This document shows positions 44,659 through 52,874 of a stretch of DNA of 64,000 nucleotides, piece by piece. The DNA is taken from contig NZ_JQEI01000023.1 in NCBI RefSeq assembly GCF_000743355.1, positions 186,001 to 250,000 of the forward strand, given 5' to 3'. This DNA is from Serratia sp. Ag1. Its GTDB lineage: Bacteria; Pseudomonadota; Gammaproteobacteria; Enterobacterales; Enterobacteriaceae. Made by a program: the position numbers and the translations under genes. The notes under the pieces were generated by a model. It searched no databases. It was given only the letters and a program-made list of their open reading frames with translations, and was not told the origin of the DNA. Each line of letters opens with the position of its first letter. Within the stretch, counting starts at the first letter, position 1.

Positions 44659-47184
44659 ATGAGAATTATCAAACCCCTACGTCTTGGGATGATGAATCGT
44701 CCTTGTTTTTATAAAGCACATAAGCCGTACTTAGGTATTGCCGTTCTGGCATTGGTCGATATGGGCGCACAACCCATGCTGCGCCCAGAGCCGGAATTAT
44801 GGCAACTGGCCCAACGTGAATTGTCCAGCACCGGGGGCGTGGTTGATACCGCTTGCCCCAAATATTACGCCGAGTTTCTGGCCACGGGTCAGGCTTATCC
44901 GCACAACTGTTTAGCTGAGAATGTTTGCCGGGTCAGCATTACGCTGGGCGAAAAACAAAAATCATTAATCGTTTCTGGCGATCGGCAATGGCAGGGCGCC
45001 ACCCCCACTGCTCCACGGCCTTTCACTTCTTTGCCGCTTGACTGGTCCCATGCGTATGGTGGCCCGCTCATTGCCGACAATCCGTTAGGCATCGGCGCAG
45101 AGGTTGAAGGGGCTCCGCAACCTCTGCCCAACATCGAATTACCGAATGAACGGGTGACTGAGCCTGCGCAGCGGGTAACCCCTGCCGGTTTTGACGCCAT
45201 CGATATCACCTGGCCTGCCCGGCAAGCGTTTATTGGCAAACGCTACGATGAAGCCTGGGTACAGCGTGGCGCGATTGGCCTGGCCGATGACGCCGATCTC
45301 CGCCTGTTCAACATTGCTCCGCGCGATCAGCAATGGCAGGAACAGGATGAATTACCGCGCGGTGCGCAGTACCGGATCGAGAATATGCACCCCGAGCATG
45401 CCGTGCTGGAAGGGCAACTCCCGCAGTGGAAGGCGCGCTGCTTTGCCCACCACACGGAACAGGGGGAAGAGGTTTTCTCGGAGATCGCACTGCGTCAGAC
45501 CACGGTCTGGTTCCTGCCACACCTGGAGCAACTGATTCTGGTGTATCACGGTGAACTGCCGCTTGAAGCGCTGGATGATGATGCCCATGGCGTTCATATG
45601 CTGATGCCCGCACTGGAACATCAAGACCAGCCACGTTCGTTAGAGCATTACCGGGATGTCTGGATTAAGCGCAGCGATCGGGAAAAAGGCAGCGCCTTCG
45701 CTTTTCAGGATCATGATTTATTGCCGGAAGAGAGCATTGGGCCGTGGATCGATAACACGCCTGAAGCAGAAACCGAGCATCCGTTGCAGCAAAACCTGGC
45801 AGCCCGCAAGCAGGCCATCTATCAGGATGCCGACCAACGCCTGAAAGTGGTCGACAGCAAACTGTACCAAGAAGCGAAAGAGGTGCCGGATATCAAGCGC
45901 CCTATGCTGTCGCAATTGCCTGAATTTATGGCACAAATGGAAGAGATGGCCAGCAAGGCGAAAGAAGACGCCATGCAGAACATGGAGCAGCGCATGCCAG
46001 AAAGGCAAGAGTATGATGCGCGCCGCCCAACGGGGCCGGAATCAATGCATAAAATGCGCAGCGCTTTGCAACAGCAGCAAGGTGCATTGCATCCCGGTCA
46101 GGAAGAAGGGCTGCATCAGCTGTATCGCCTGGGTGTCACCAGCCAGAATGTTGCGCCGCGCCTGAGCGGTGAGCAGGCTGCACAGTTGAGAACGTGGGTG
46201 ATTGGCAAAATGGCGCAGGACCGTAACTTTACCGGCTGCGATCTGACCGGTGCCGATCTCTCTCATCTGGATCTCAGCGGGGCCAATCTGACGCGCGCCA
46301 TGCTGGAAAACGCCGATCTGAGCCACTGTATTCTGGATCACGCCACGCTGACGCAAACCATTCTGGCGCGTAGCCTGATGAGTCACACCTCGCTGCGCTA
46401 TAGCTTGCTCAATGAAGCGACGTTGGCGCAGGCCATTTGCCACGGCTGTGATTTTACCAGCACCGAACTGAGCAAGGTAGCAACCGAAGGTACGCAGTTT
46501 GAACGCTGCAACTTCAGCCAGGCGACGATTGCGCACCAGATGTTCAGCGAAACCTCGTTGACTGACTGTGATTTCAGCGCGGCTTCCTTCGATAACGTTA
46601 TTTTCAACGGGATCACGCTGGAGAACCCTCGTTTTTCCTCTGCGCGCCTTAACAAAGGCACTTTTGTTGACAGCCGTTTGGAGCGGGCCGTGTTTGAAAA
46701 CGCACAGCTTAAGCGCTGTTCCATGACTCAGTGCCAGGCCGATAACATTGATTTCACGCGTGCCCGGCTGGAGAACTGCGCTTTTGTGGCGGGGACGTCA
46801 TTGGAAAACGCCCGTTTCACCCGAGCGGTGCTGATGCAGTGCAACCTGCGCCAAATGCCGCTGAAAGGGGCTGATTTAAGCTTTGCCACGCTGGAGAACT
46901 GCGATCTGTCTGAAGCCACCTTGCAGCAGGTGACCCTGCTGCGGGTGCAGGCCAACGACTCGCTGTTTATTCGCAGCAATCTGGAAGGGGCCGATCTCAG
47001 GCAAGCCAGCCTGATTGGCAGCCGGTTGCAGAAATCACGGCTTATCGGTTGCGATCTTACCGCCGCCAACCTGTTCCGTGCAGATATTTCACAGGCGGAG
47101 ATCGATGACACCACTCTGATGCGGGATGCCTGGGTCAAACAGATGAAGATCTACCCGCAACGCAGTAAAGGAGCTGAACAATGA
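44659..47184 (+). CDS. DUF2169 - pentapeptide repeat T6SS accessory protein
   Basis: An 841-residue protein. Residues 1 to about 300 are a DUF2169 domain (RPCFYKAHKPYLGIAVLALV near the start, PLDWSHAYGGPLIADNPLG with the typical WSHAYGG motif). A charged helical linker follows (about 370-470), then from about residue 515 a long run of pentapeptide repeats of the A(D/N)LXX type (DLTGADLSHLDLSGANLTRA, in part), forming a right-handed beta-helix. DUF2169 proteins in T6SS clusters serve as adaptors that load PAAR-like effectors onto VgrG. Its end overlaps the next gene (ATGA). Cytosolic, with no signal. Confidence 0.88.
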   Translation: MRIIKPLRLGMMNRPCFYKAHKPYLGIAVLALVDMGAQPMLRPEPELWQLAQRELSSTGGVVDTACPKYYAEFLATGQAYPHNCLAENVCRVSITLGEKQKSLIVSGDRQWQGATPTAPRPFTSLPLDWSHAYGGPLIADNPLGIGAEVEGAPQPLPNIELPNERVTEPAQRVTPAGFDAIDITWPARQAFIGKRYDEAWVQRGAIGLADDADLRLFNIAPRDQQWQEQDELPRGAQYRIENMHPEHAVLEGQLPQWKARCFAHHTEQGEEVFSEIALRQTTVWFLPHLEQLILVYHGELPLEALDDDAHGVHMLMPALEHQDQPRSLEHYRDVWIKRSDREKGSAFAFQDHDLLPEESIGPWIDNTPEAETEHPLQQNLAARKQAIYQDADQRLKVVDSKLYQEAKEVPDIKRPMLSQLPEFMAQMEEMASKAKEDAMQNMEQRMPERQEYDARRPTGPESMHKMRSALQQQQGALHPGQEEGLHQLYRLGVTSQNVAPRLSGEQAAQLRTWVIGKMAQDRNFTGCDLTGADLSHLDLSGANLTRAMLENADLSHCILDHATLTQTILARSLMSHTSLRYSLLNEATLAQAICHGCDFTSTELSKVATEGTQFERCNFSQATIAHQMFSETSLTDCDFSAASFDNVIFNGITLENPRFSSARLNKGTFVDSRLERAVFENAQLKRCSMTQCQADNIDFTRARLENCAFVAGTSLENARFTRAVLMQCNLRQMPLKGADLSFATLENCDLSEATLQQVTLLRVQANDSLFIRSNLEGADLRQASLIGSRLQKSRLIGCDLTAANLFRADISQAEIDDTTLMRDAWVKQMKIYPQRSKGAEQ

Positions 47185-48248
47185 ATGCCGCTCAGCTACA
47201 GCAAAAAGTTAAACAGGGCGAGGTGATCGAGGAGCAGGTGTTGTGTGGCATCAACCTGGTTTCGGGTGATTTGGCCGGTGGCATTTTCAGGCAGGTGGAT
47301 TTCAGTGATGCCGACTTTAGCGACTGCAATCTGGAGCGCTGCCTGTTTATTGATTGCACCCTGGTGGCTGCGGTATTTACCCGCGCCCATTTGCAGAGTG
47401 TCAGTTTCAGTGAATCTGATTTACGCCATGCCAACTTTAGCGGCACGTCCTTGCCGGGGTTGATCTTCAGCGAATGCAATTTGCAGCACGCGGATTTCAG
47501 CCAGGTGCAGGCGACAAAAATGCAGTTTATCGGCTGCCGTTTAGAGCACAGCCTGTTTCGTCAGGCGCAGTTCGAGAAGAGCGCTATTTCTGAGTCGATG
47601 ATGGGAAACAGCGATTTTAGCGAGGCCAAACTGCAAAAAACCACGTTGTATCAATTGGATCTACGTCAGTACATCCCTTCTGGTGCACATTTTGAGCAGG
47701 TGAATTTTTTTGAATGCCAACAGCAGGGGCTCGATTATCACGGCCAGTCACTGATTCAGTGCATGTTTACCCGCAACCAATTGGACAATGTGAATTTTGC
47801 CGCCGCCGTGCTCAATTTCAGCCTGTTCCATGGAGCATCAATGCAGAATGCGAACCTGCGTGGCGTTCAGGCCGAAGGGGCTCAGTTTGCCGACGCGGAT
47901 CTGTCTTACGCTGACTGCCGTGCCAGCCAGATGAACCAGTCGGTGTGGATTAACGCCTGTTTGTCCGCCACCCATTTTGCGGGCTGCCAGCTTGTGCAGG
48001 CGCAGTTCAACAAAAGTCGGGCCTCGGGGGCGTTGTTTACCGACACCCAACTGGTCTATGCCAATTTTTCGTATGCAGACATCAGCTACGCCGACTTTGG
48101 CGGGGCGCATTTTAACCAGACACAATTTCATCGGGCCGTACAGCAGGACACTCGCTGGGGAGACAAAACCGGGGTGCTTGCCAACGATCCCGAACTGTTT
48201 GCCGCTGAAAGCTGGAGCGAGCAGCCGTATCACCCGAAGCATGGATAA
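47181..48248 (+). CDS. Pentapeptide repeat protein of the T6SS tip module
   Basis: A 355-residue protein made almost wholly of pentapeptide repeats (FRQVDFSDADFSDCNLE at the start; ADISYADFGGAHFNQTQF near the end), so one long beta-helix. It is coupled to the preceding DUF2169 gene by a four-base overlap. The two pentapeptide proteins may work as a pair, for instance as a scaffold for the VgrG/PAAR tip. No enzyme motif is seen. Role inferred from context only. Confidence 0.85.
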   Translation: MNAAQLQQKVKQGEVIEEQVLCGINLVSGDLAGGIFRQVDFSDADFSDCNLERCLFIDCTLVAAVFTRAHLQSVSFSESDLRHANFSGTSLPGLIFSECNLQHADFSQVQATKMQFIGCRLEHSLFRQAQFEKSAISESMMGNSDFSEAKLQKTTLYQLDLRQYIPSGAHFEQVNFFECQQQGLDYHGQSLIQCMFTRNQLDNVNFAAAVLNFSLFHGASMQNANLRGVQAEGAQFADADLSYADCRASQMNQSVWINACLSATHFAGCQLVQAQFNKSRASGALFTDTQLVYANFSYADISYADFGGAHFNQTQFHRAVQQDTRWGDKTGVLANDPELFAAESWSEQPYHPKHG

Positions 48249-48261
48249 GGAGAAGAGTCCA

Positions 48262-48900
48262 ATGAGCACCGCAACCACATCACATGCTCTGCCGGTCTAT
48301 TTACCGCAACAATTCAGCGGGCAGGTAGCCAATATTTTATCCGATGGCAGCATGGTTGTTGAAAGTGAAGGACGCGGTTGGCATTGCCGCCGGGCGGCCA
48401 GTTGCCTGTTGACGCCGGAGGCGGGCGATATCGCGCTGATCGCCCGTTCCAGCGATGAAAAACTCTGGCTGTTGGCGGTGCTGGAGCGGGCCAAACCGCA
48501 GCAGGCGGCGCAAATCATGGTTGAGGGCGATCTGAATATTGCCACACGCGGCGGTTCACTCACTCTGAACAGTGAACGCCAGTTGGCGCTGAAAAGCCAC
48601 CAGCTACAGGTGAACTCTGCCCATGGCGATTGCAGCATCGGCAACCTGGAATACCGTGGGGACGAGTTTAGCGCCCGCGTTACCCTCAGCCGTTGGCTCG
48701 GGGATCGCTGCGAATCCGTCTGGCAAACGCTGACGCAACTGAGTGACGTGGTGTTCCGTCAGGTCAGGAAAACGGAGCATGTTCGTGCCGGGCAAATCGA
48801 CTATCAGGCCGAAGACTACGCGCGGTTGCACGCTCGCAGCACCATGATTACTTCGGAAACGATAACCAAAATAGATTCGGAACAGATCCACGTCGGTTAG
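48262..48900 (+). CDS. DUF3540 family T6SS accessory protein
   Basis: I place the start at ATG 48262 (MSTATTSHALPVYLPQ), after AAGGAG; the open frame runs further back inside the preceding gene. The 212-residue product fits DUF3540: GQVANILSDGSMVVESEGRGW, LLTPEAGDIALIA, and a C-terminal beta-rich part with regularly spaced hydrophobic residues. DUF3540 genes travel with DUF2169 and DUF4150 in T6SS tip modules. Its OB-like and beta-helix-like look suggests it may cap or mimic a spike part; that is inference. Confidence 0.82.
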   Translation: MSTATTSHALPVYLPQQFSGQVANILSDGSMVVESEGRGWHCRRAASCLLTPEAGDIALIARSSDEKLWLLAVLERAKPQQAAQIMVEGDLNIATRGGSLTLNSERQLALKSHQLQVNSAHGDCSIGNLEYRGDEFSARVTLSRWLGDRCESVWQTLTQLSDVVFRQVRKTEHVRAGQIDYQAEDYARLHARSTMITSETITKIDSEQIHVG

Positions 48901-48955
48901 GCCGCAACGGACAACCCATAACACCGAATACTGGCTAACAAGAAGGAACTTATTG

Positions 48956-49342
48956 ATGCCTGCAAATTGCCAATTGGCTGGGATAGATTTTGCCATCGTT
49001 GATGTCTGTATCACTCCGCCGGTCGTGCCGATTCCGTACCCTAATTTTGCGCAGGGGTGTCTGGCTATTCCGAACGTACTGCATATTTTTTTCAGTGCGA
49101 TGCCCGCGCATAACCTGCTGACGATTATTCCCTGTACCGGAGGGGATTCACCCGGTGTGCTTGGCGGCGTCTGCTCGGGAACCGTGATGGGGCCTTCCCG
49201 GCATATTACCGGGGTGGTGACTTTCTTAGTGGCGGGATTTCCGGCAACCCGTTTGACCTGCCTGACGCAGCAGAATCTCACCAACGTGATCGGCGTGCGA
49301 GTGGTGCCCAGCCAACTGACTATCTGGTTATTGGGGCTGTAG
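48956..49342 (+). CDS. PAAR-like protein (DUF4150)
   Basis: A 128-residue protein of the PAAR-like DUF4150 family, which caps the VgrG spike. Typical parts are the start MPANCQLAGIDFAIVDVCIT, then PPVVPIPYPNFAQG and LLTIIPCTGGDSPGVLGGVCSG (in pieces). Cysteines and histidines are present, as in PAAR tips that bind zinc. The domain fills the whole protein, so no toxin is fused to it. It would be loaded by the DUF2169 protein and form the point of the needle. AAGGAA precedes the ATG. Confidence 0.85.
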   Translation: MPANCQLAGIDFAIVDVCITPPVVPIPYPNFAQGCLAIPNVLHIFFSAMPAHNLLTIIPCTGGDSPGVLGGVCSGTVMGPSRHITGVVTFLVAGFPATRLTCLTQQNLTNVIGVRVVPSQLTIWLLGL

Positions 49343-49413
49343 AGCGGTAAGCAGGATTTGGTACGGTTCGCCAGCAAGTGAAGAGCGCAGTGTCAGAGAA
49401 AACGGGAGCAACA

Positions 49414-49977
49414 ATGAAACAGGTCGTCTGTTTTTGGGTTCAACGTGGTGGTAGAGCGCTCGCGGTGATCGTGGCTGGCCTGTTGCTCTGCGGTTGCCTG
49501 AGCATGGGCATGAGCAGCAAAAAAGCCGAACCCGTGGTGGCGTCTTACCGTATTAGCTTCATGGCGACCCGCGAAGCGAATATTAATCAACAGAACAATC
49601 CGGCCCCGTTAAAGATCAGCGTGTTTTATTTGCGTTCAGATACCGGGTTTATGAGTGCCGATTTCTTCGCGTTACATAATAAGGCGGCGGCTGTATTAGG
49701 TGAAAACTTATTGGGTACTGAGCAGTTCTTTCTGTTACCCGGTGATGAAACGGTCAAAATATCCGGCGAGAAAAAGAGCGAACGTTATTACGTTGGGGTA
49801 ACCGGTGAGTTTCAGGATTTAAATAATAAAACCTGGCGCATTATTATTCCGATCCCCGATCCGGATAAAGTGCCATTTTATAAGTTCTGGCGTGGTCAAC
49901 CGCCGCCGCAAGAGATTAAGGTGGTGGCCAATGGGCAAGGGCTGAGTGTAACGGAAAATAGTCATAACAAGAAATAA
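49414..49977 (+). CDS. tssJ: T6SS outer-membrane lipoprotein TssJ
   Basis: The start is ATG 49414 (MKQVVCFWVQRGG), with GGGAG upstream. The 187-residue product has a lipoprotein signal with the lipid cysteine at residue 28 (LLLCGC) and Leu at +2, which directs it to the outer membrane. The mature part has the TssJ/SciN beta-sandwich pattern (YRISFMATREANIN, LKISVFYLRSD, DFFALHN). It anchors the TssJLM membrane complex to the outer membrane. Confidence 0.93.
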   Translation: MKQVVCFWVQRGGRALAVIVAGLLLCGCLSMGMSSKKAEPVVASYRISFMATREANINQQNNPAPLKISVFYLRSDTGFMSADFFALHNKAAAVLGENLLGTEQFFLLPGDETVKISGEKKSERYYVGVTGEFQDLNNKTWRIIIPIPDPDKVPFYKFWRGQPPPQEIKVVANGQGLSVTENSHNKK

Positions 49978-50130
49978 ACGCCAAAATAAGATGGATGACA
50001 AAGTTATTGTTTAATTCGAGAGACTCGGGCCTGGTGTACTGAGGGGCGATCTGGCGGCTTACGCTGCTACGCCTCTGCGGTAGGCTTTCCCTGATAACGG
50101 GCTTTGTCAGCAGTCTGAACGTGGTACCTA

Positions 50131-50170
50131 ACGTATTTCAAGTATTCGGCAACTTGAAGTATGCGGATAT
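50131..50170. repeat. Intergenic palindromic repeat copy before tssK
   Basis: TTCAAGT (50137-50143) and ACTTGAA (50152-50158) form an inverted repeat ending in GTATGCGGATATA, related to the copies at 51550 and 61101. The rest of 49978-50130 holds no gene that I can support. Confidence 0.5.
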
Positions 50171-50200
50171 AAAAAGTTTTTATTTCCAAGGATCTCGGTA

Positions 50201-51538
50201 ATGAAACGAGTACATAAAGTCGTTTGGACGGAAGGTATGTTTCTGCGTCCTCATCATTTTCAGCAATCAGAAAATTACCTTGAACACTATATTCGTTCAT
50301 GGGGAATGGCACAGCAGGAACATCACTGGGGATTTATATCGCTGGATATTGACGAGAGTTCTCTGCGCCTGGGGAATATCGCACTCAATTCCGCCAGCGG
50401 TATTATGCCTGATGGCAGCTTCTTTTCTTTTTATGGAGCCGATGAAGCGCCGCTGCCAATTAAAATAGCGGATGGCAAAAACGTGACTAACGTCATGCTG
50501 GCGCTACCGGTTCATCGTGCCAGCAGCCGAGAAGTGGCATTTGACGATTCGCCAGACGGATTGGCGCGCTATGTCGCTTATGAAAGCGAAGTGGAAGACA
50601 TGAATACCGTATCGGTTGGCAGCGCAGAATTGCAGTTTGGCCGCTTGCGTTTGCACCTGATCCCGGAAAATGAACTGACTGCCGACTGGTGCGCGATTGG
50701 CGTGCTGCGGGTGTTGGAAAAAAGCGCGGATAACAGCCTGAAGATCGACGCATCCTACATCCCCCCGATGCTGTCCTGCCAGGAAAACCCATTGCTGAAC
50801 ACGTTCATCAGCGATGTTCTTGGCCTGTTGCAGCAGCGCAGCCAGCAGTTGGGGCAGCGCCTGGGCCAAAGCGGACGGGGCGGAATATCAGAAACCTCAG
50901 ACTTTATGATGTTGCAGTTGATCAACCGCTACGTGGGCATCACGCATCACGCGCACCACCGCAATCAGTATCACCCGGAACGGCTGTTCACCGAATGGCT
51001 GGCGCTGGCTTGTGAACTGATGACCTTTTCCCCGGGGCGCACGGCGGGTGAGGCATTACCGGTTTATGACCACGACGATTTGGCCTTCAGCTTCAACGCG
51101 TTGATGAACTGGCTGCGGCAAGGTCTTTCTATTGTCTTTGAAGAAAATGCCATTCAGCTACCGCTGATCGAGCGTTCGCACGGCCTGAATATTGCCACCA
51201 TCCCTTATGCCAACATGACCAACGAATTTGGTTTCGTCATTGCCGTCAATGCCGACGTACCGATGGACGCCATTCGCACCCGCTTCCCGGCTCAACTGAA
51301 AGTTGCCCCGGTCAATAGCATCCGCGATCTGGTGCAGTTGCAACTGCCGGGGATCGGTTTGCGCAGCATGCCTGCGGCACCGCGCCAACTGCCTTATCAC
51401 GCCGGATATACCTACTTTGAGCTGGAAAATAGCGGCGAGCTATGGAAGCAGATGAGCCAGTCCAGTGCTTTTGCGCTGCATCTCGCCGGGGAGTTCCCCG
51501 GGCTGAATATGGAATTTTGGGCAATTCGTAACAGGTAA
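50201..51538 (+). CDS. tssK: T6SS baseplate protein TssK
   Basis: The 445-residue product links the baseplate to the membrane complex. Family signs are the start KRVHKVVWTEGMFLRPHHFQQ, the middle FMMLQLINRYVGITHHAHH, and the end NMEFWAIRNR. CAAGGA lies eight bases before the ATG. It stands between tssJ and tssL as in many clusters, after a small gap that holds an intergenic repeat. Confidence 0.97.
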   Translation: MKRVHKVVWTEGMFLRPHHFQQSENYLEHYIRSWGMAQQEHHWGFISLDIDESSLRLGNIALNSASGIMPDGSFFSFYGADEAPLPIKIADGKNVTNVMLALPVHRASSREVAFDDSPDGLARYVAYESEVEDMNTVSVGSAELQFGRLRLHLIPENELTADWCAIGVLRVLEKSADNSLKIDASYIPPMLSCQENPLLNTFISDVLGLLQQRSQQLGQRLGQSGRGGISETSDFMMLQLINRYVGITHHAHHRNQYHPERLFTEWLALACELMTFSPGRTAGEALPVYDHDDLAFSFNALMNWLRQGLSIVFEENAIQLPLIERSHGLNIATIPYANMTNEFGFVIAVNADVPMDAIRTRFPAQLKVAPVNSIRDLVQLQLPGIGLRSMPAAPRQLPYHAGYTYFELENSGELWKQMSQSSAFALHLAGEFPGLNMEFWAIRNR

Positions 51539-51549
51539 CCCGTTGGTGC

Positions 51550-51592
51550 ATACCCTAAATCATTCAAGTTGCGGCTTGCAGCATGACGGGTA
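51550..51592. repeat. Intergenic palindromic repeat copy between tssK and tssL
   Basis: TACCCTAAATCATTCAAGTT is followed by GC, GGCTTGCAGC and ATGACGGGTA. Ends and order of blocks match the copy at 61101. Confidence 0.55.
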
Positions 51593-51618
51593 GAGCGCTC
51601 AGGAAACAGGAACGTTCC

Positions 51619-52863
51619 ATGCAGAATACTCATTCTAAAACGGCTGGCGATGAACGTGCAGCGCCGCAGGCGAATATGAAAGCCTCAAACAACCCGTTGG
51701 TGGCGGTGGCAAACCCATTGCTGAACCGGATCCCGCAGATACGGAATCTGGCCAATCGCCCCGATCCGGTGAAGTTACGCCAGACGCTGATTGATGATAT
51801 CCGCCGTTTCGAAGTGCAGGGGCAGCAGGCGGGGTTACCCTATGACGTGCTGATTGGTGCCCGTTACTGCCTGTGTACCGCACTGGACGAAGCGGCGATG
51901 TTCACCCCTTGGGGCAAAAATACCGTGTGGTCCACCAGCGGGCTGTTGGTCACTTTCCATAACGAAACCTGGGGCGGGGAGAAATTCTTCCAACTGCTGG
52001 CCCGGCTGTCTAAACAGCCACAGAAAAACATCCTGTTGCTGGAGTTAATCAACTATTGCCTGTTGCTTGGTTTTGAAGGCCGCTATCACATCATCGAGAA
52101 CGGTTATTCACAGTTGGAAACCCTGAAACAGCGGTTGGCGCAGATTATCCACTCGGTGCGCGGTGAGTATCCGGTGCCGTTATCCCAGCATCCGACCGAT
52201 CTGCCGGTGAGCAAAAAAACCTGGCGGCCAATGCTACCCGTGTGGGCCTGCGCAGCGTTTCTGGGGCTGATGTCCTGCCTGTGGTTTATCTCGCTGGACT
52301 GGCGCTTGGGCGAAGCCACCACGCCGGTAGTGGCCTCCATCTATCAGCTGGATCTGCCACCGGTACTCTCGGCTGAGGTACCGGCACCGCCAACGCCCAC
52401 CGTTGCCAGCCTTAAAAGCTTTCTGCAACAGGAGATCGATAAAGGCGTCCTGAGCATACATGACGAAGACCAGAAAAGTACCGTGGTGTTGCGCGGTGAT
52501 GGCCTGTTTGACTCGGCCTCAACCTCGGTACGCGAGGCTTACCGGCCCATTCTCCTGCGGGTGGGGGAAGCCCTCAATAAAATCGATGGGAAAGTGATGG
52601 TCACGGGATATACCGACAGCGATGTCATCCGTAAAGCGCGTTTTGCTTCCAATTACGATCTTTCGCTGGCACGTGCCGACTCGGTCAGCGCTTTGCTGAA
52701 AAAGTCTCTGACACAGCCAGACCGGCTGATAATCGAAGGGAAAGGTGAGCAGGATCCGGTCGCGCCCAACAATAGTAAAGCCAATAAGGCTTTGAATCGC
52801 CGGGTTGAGATCACCTTGCAACTGGCACCGGGTGCTGTCCACAACACGACAATGTCGCTCTAG
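51619..52863 (+). CDS. tssL: T6SS inner-membrane protein TssL with OmpA domain
   Basis: The start is ATG 51619, after AGGAAC; this gives 414 residues. The cytosolic DotU/IcmH-like part comes first (NPLLNRIPQIRNL, ALDEAAMFTPWG, LLELINYCLLLGFEGRY). One membrane helix follows near residue 215 (VWACAAFLGLMSCLWFI), and then a C-terminal OmpA-like peptidoglycan-binding domain (VMVTGYTDSD, LSLARADSV, LNRRVEITLQL). This is the extended TssL type that holds the complex to the cell wall by itself. Next to tssM as usual. Confidence 0.95.
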   Translation: MQNTHSKTAGDERAAPQANMKASNNPLVAVANPLLNRIPQIRNLANRPDPVKLRQTLIDDIRRFEVQGQQAGLPYDVLIGARYCLCTALDEAAMFTPWGKNTVWSTSGLLVTFHNETWGGEKFFQLLARLSKQPQKNILLLELINYCLLLGFEGRYHIIENGYSQLETLKQRLAQIIHSVRGEYPVPLSQHPTDLPVSKKTWRPMLPVWACAAFLGLMSCLWFISLDWRLGEATTPVVASIYQLDLPPVLSAEVPAPPTPTVASLKSFLQQEIDKGVLSIHDEDQKSTVVLRGDGLFDSASTSVREAYRPILLRVGEALNKIDGKVMVTGYTDSDVIRKARFASNYDLSLARADSVSALLKKSLTQPDRLIIEGKGEQDPVAPNNSKANKALNRRVEITLQLAPGAVHNTTMSL

Positions 52864-52874
52864 ATGGGGGTCAG

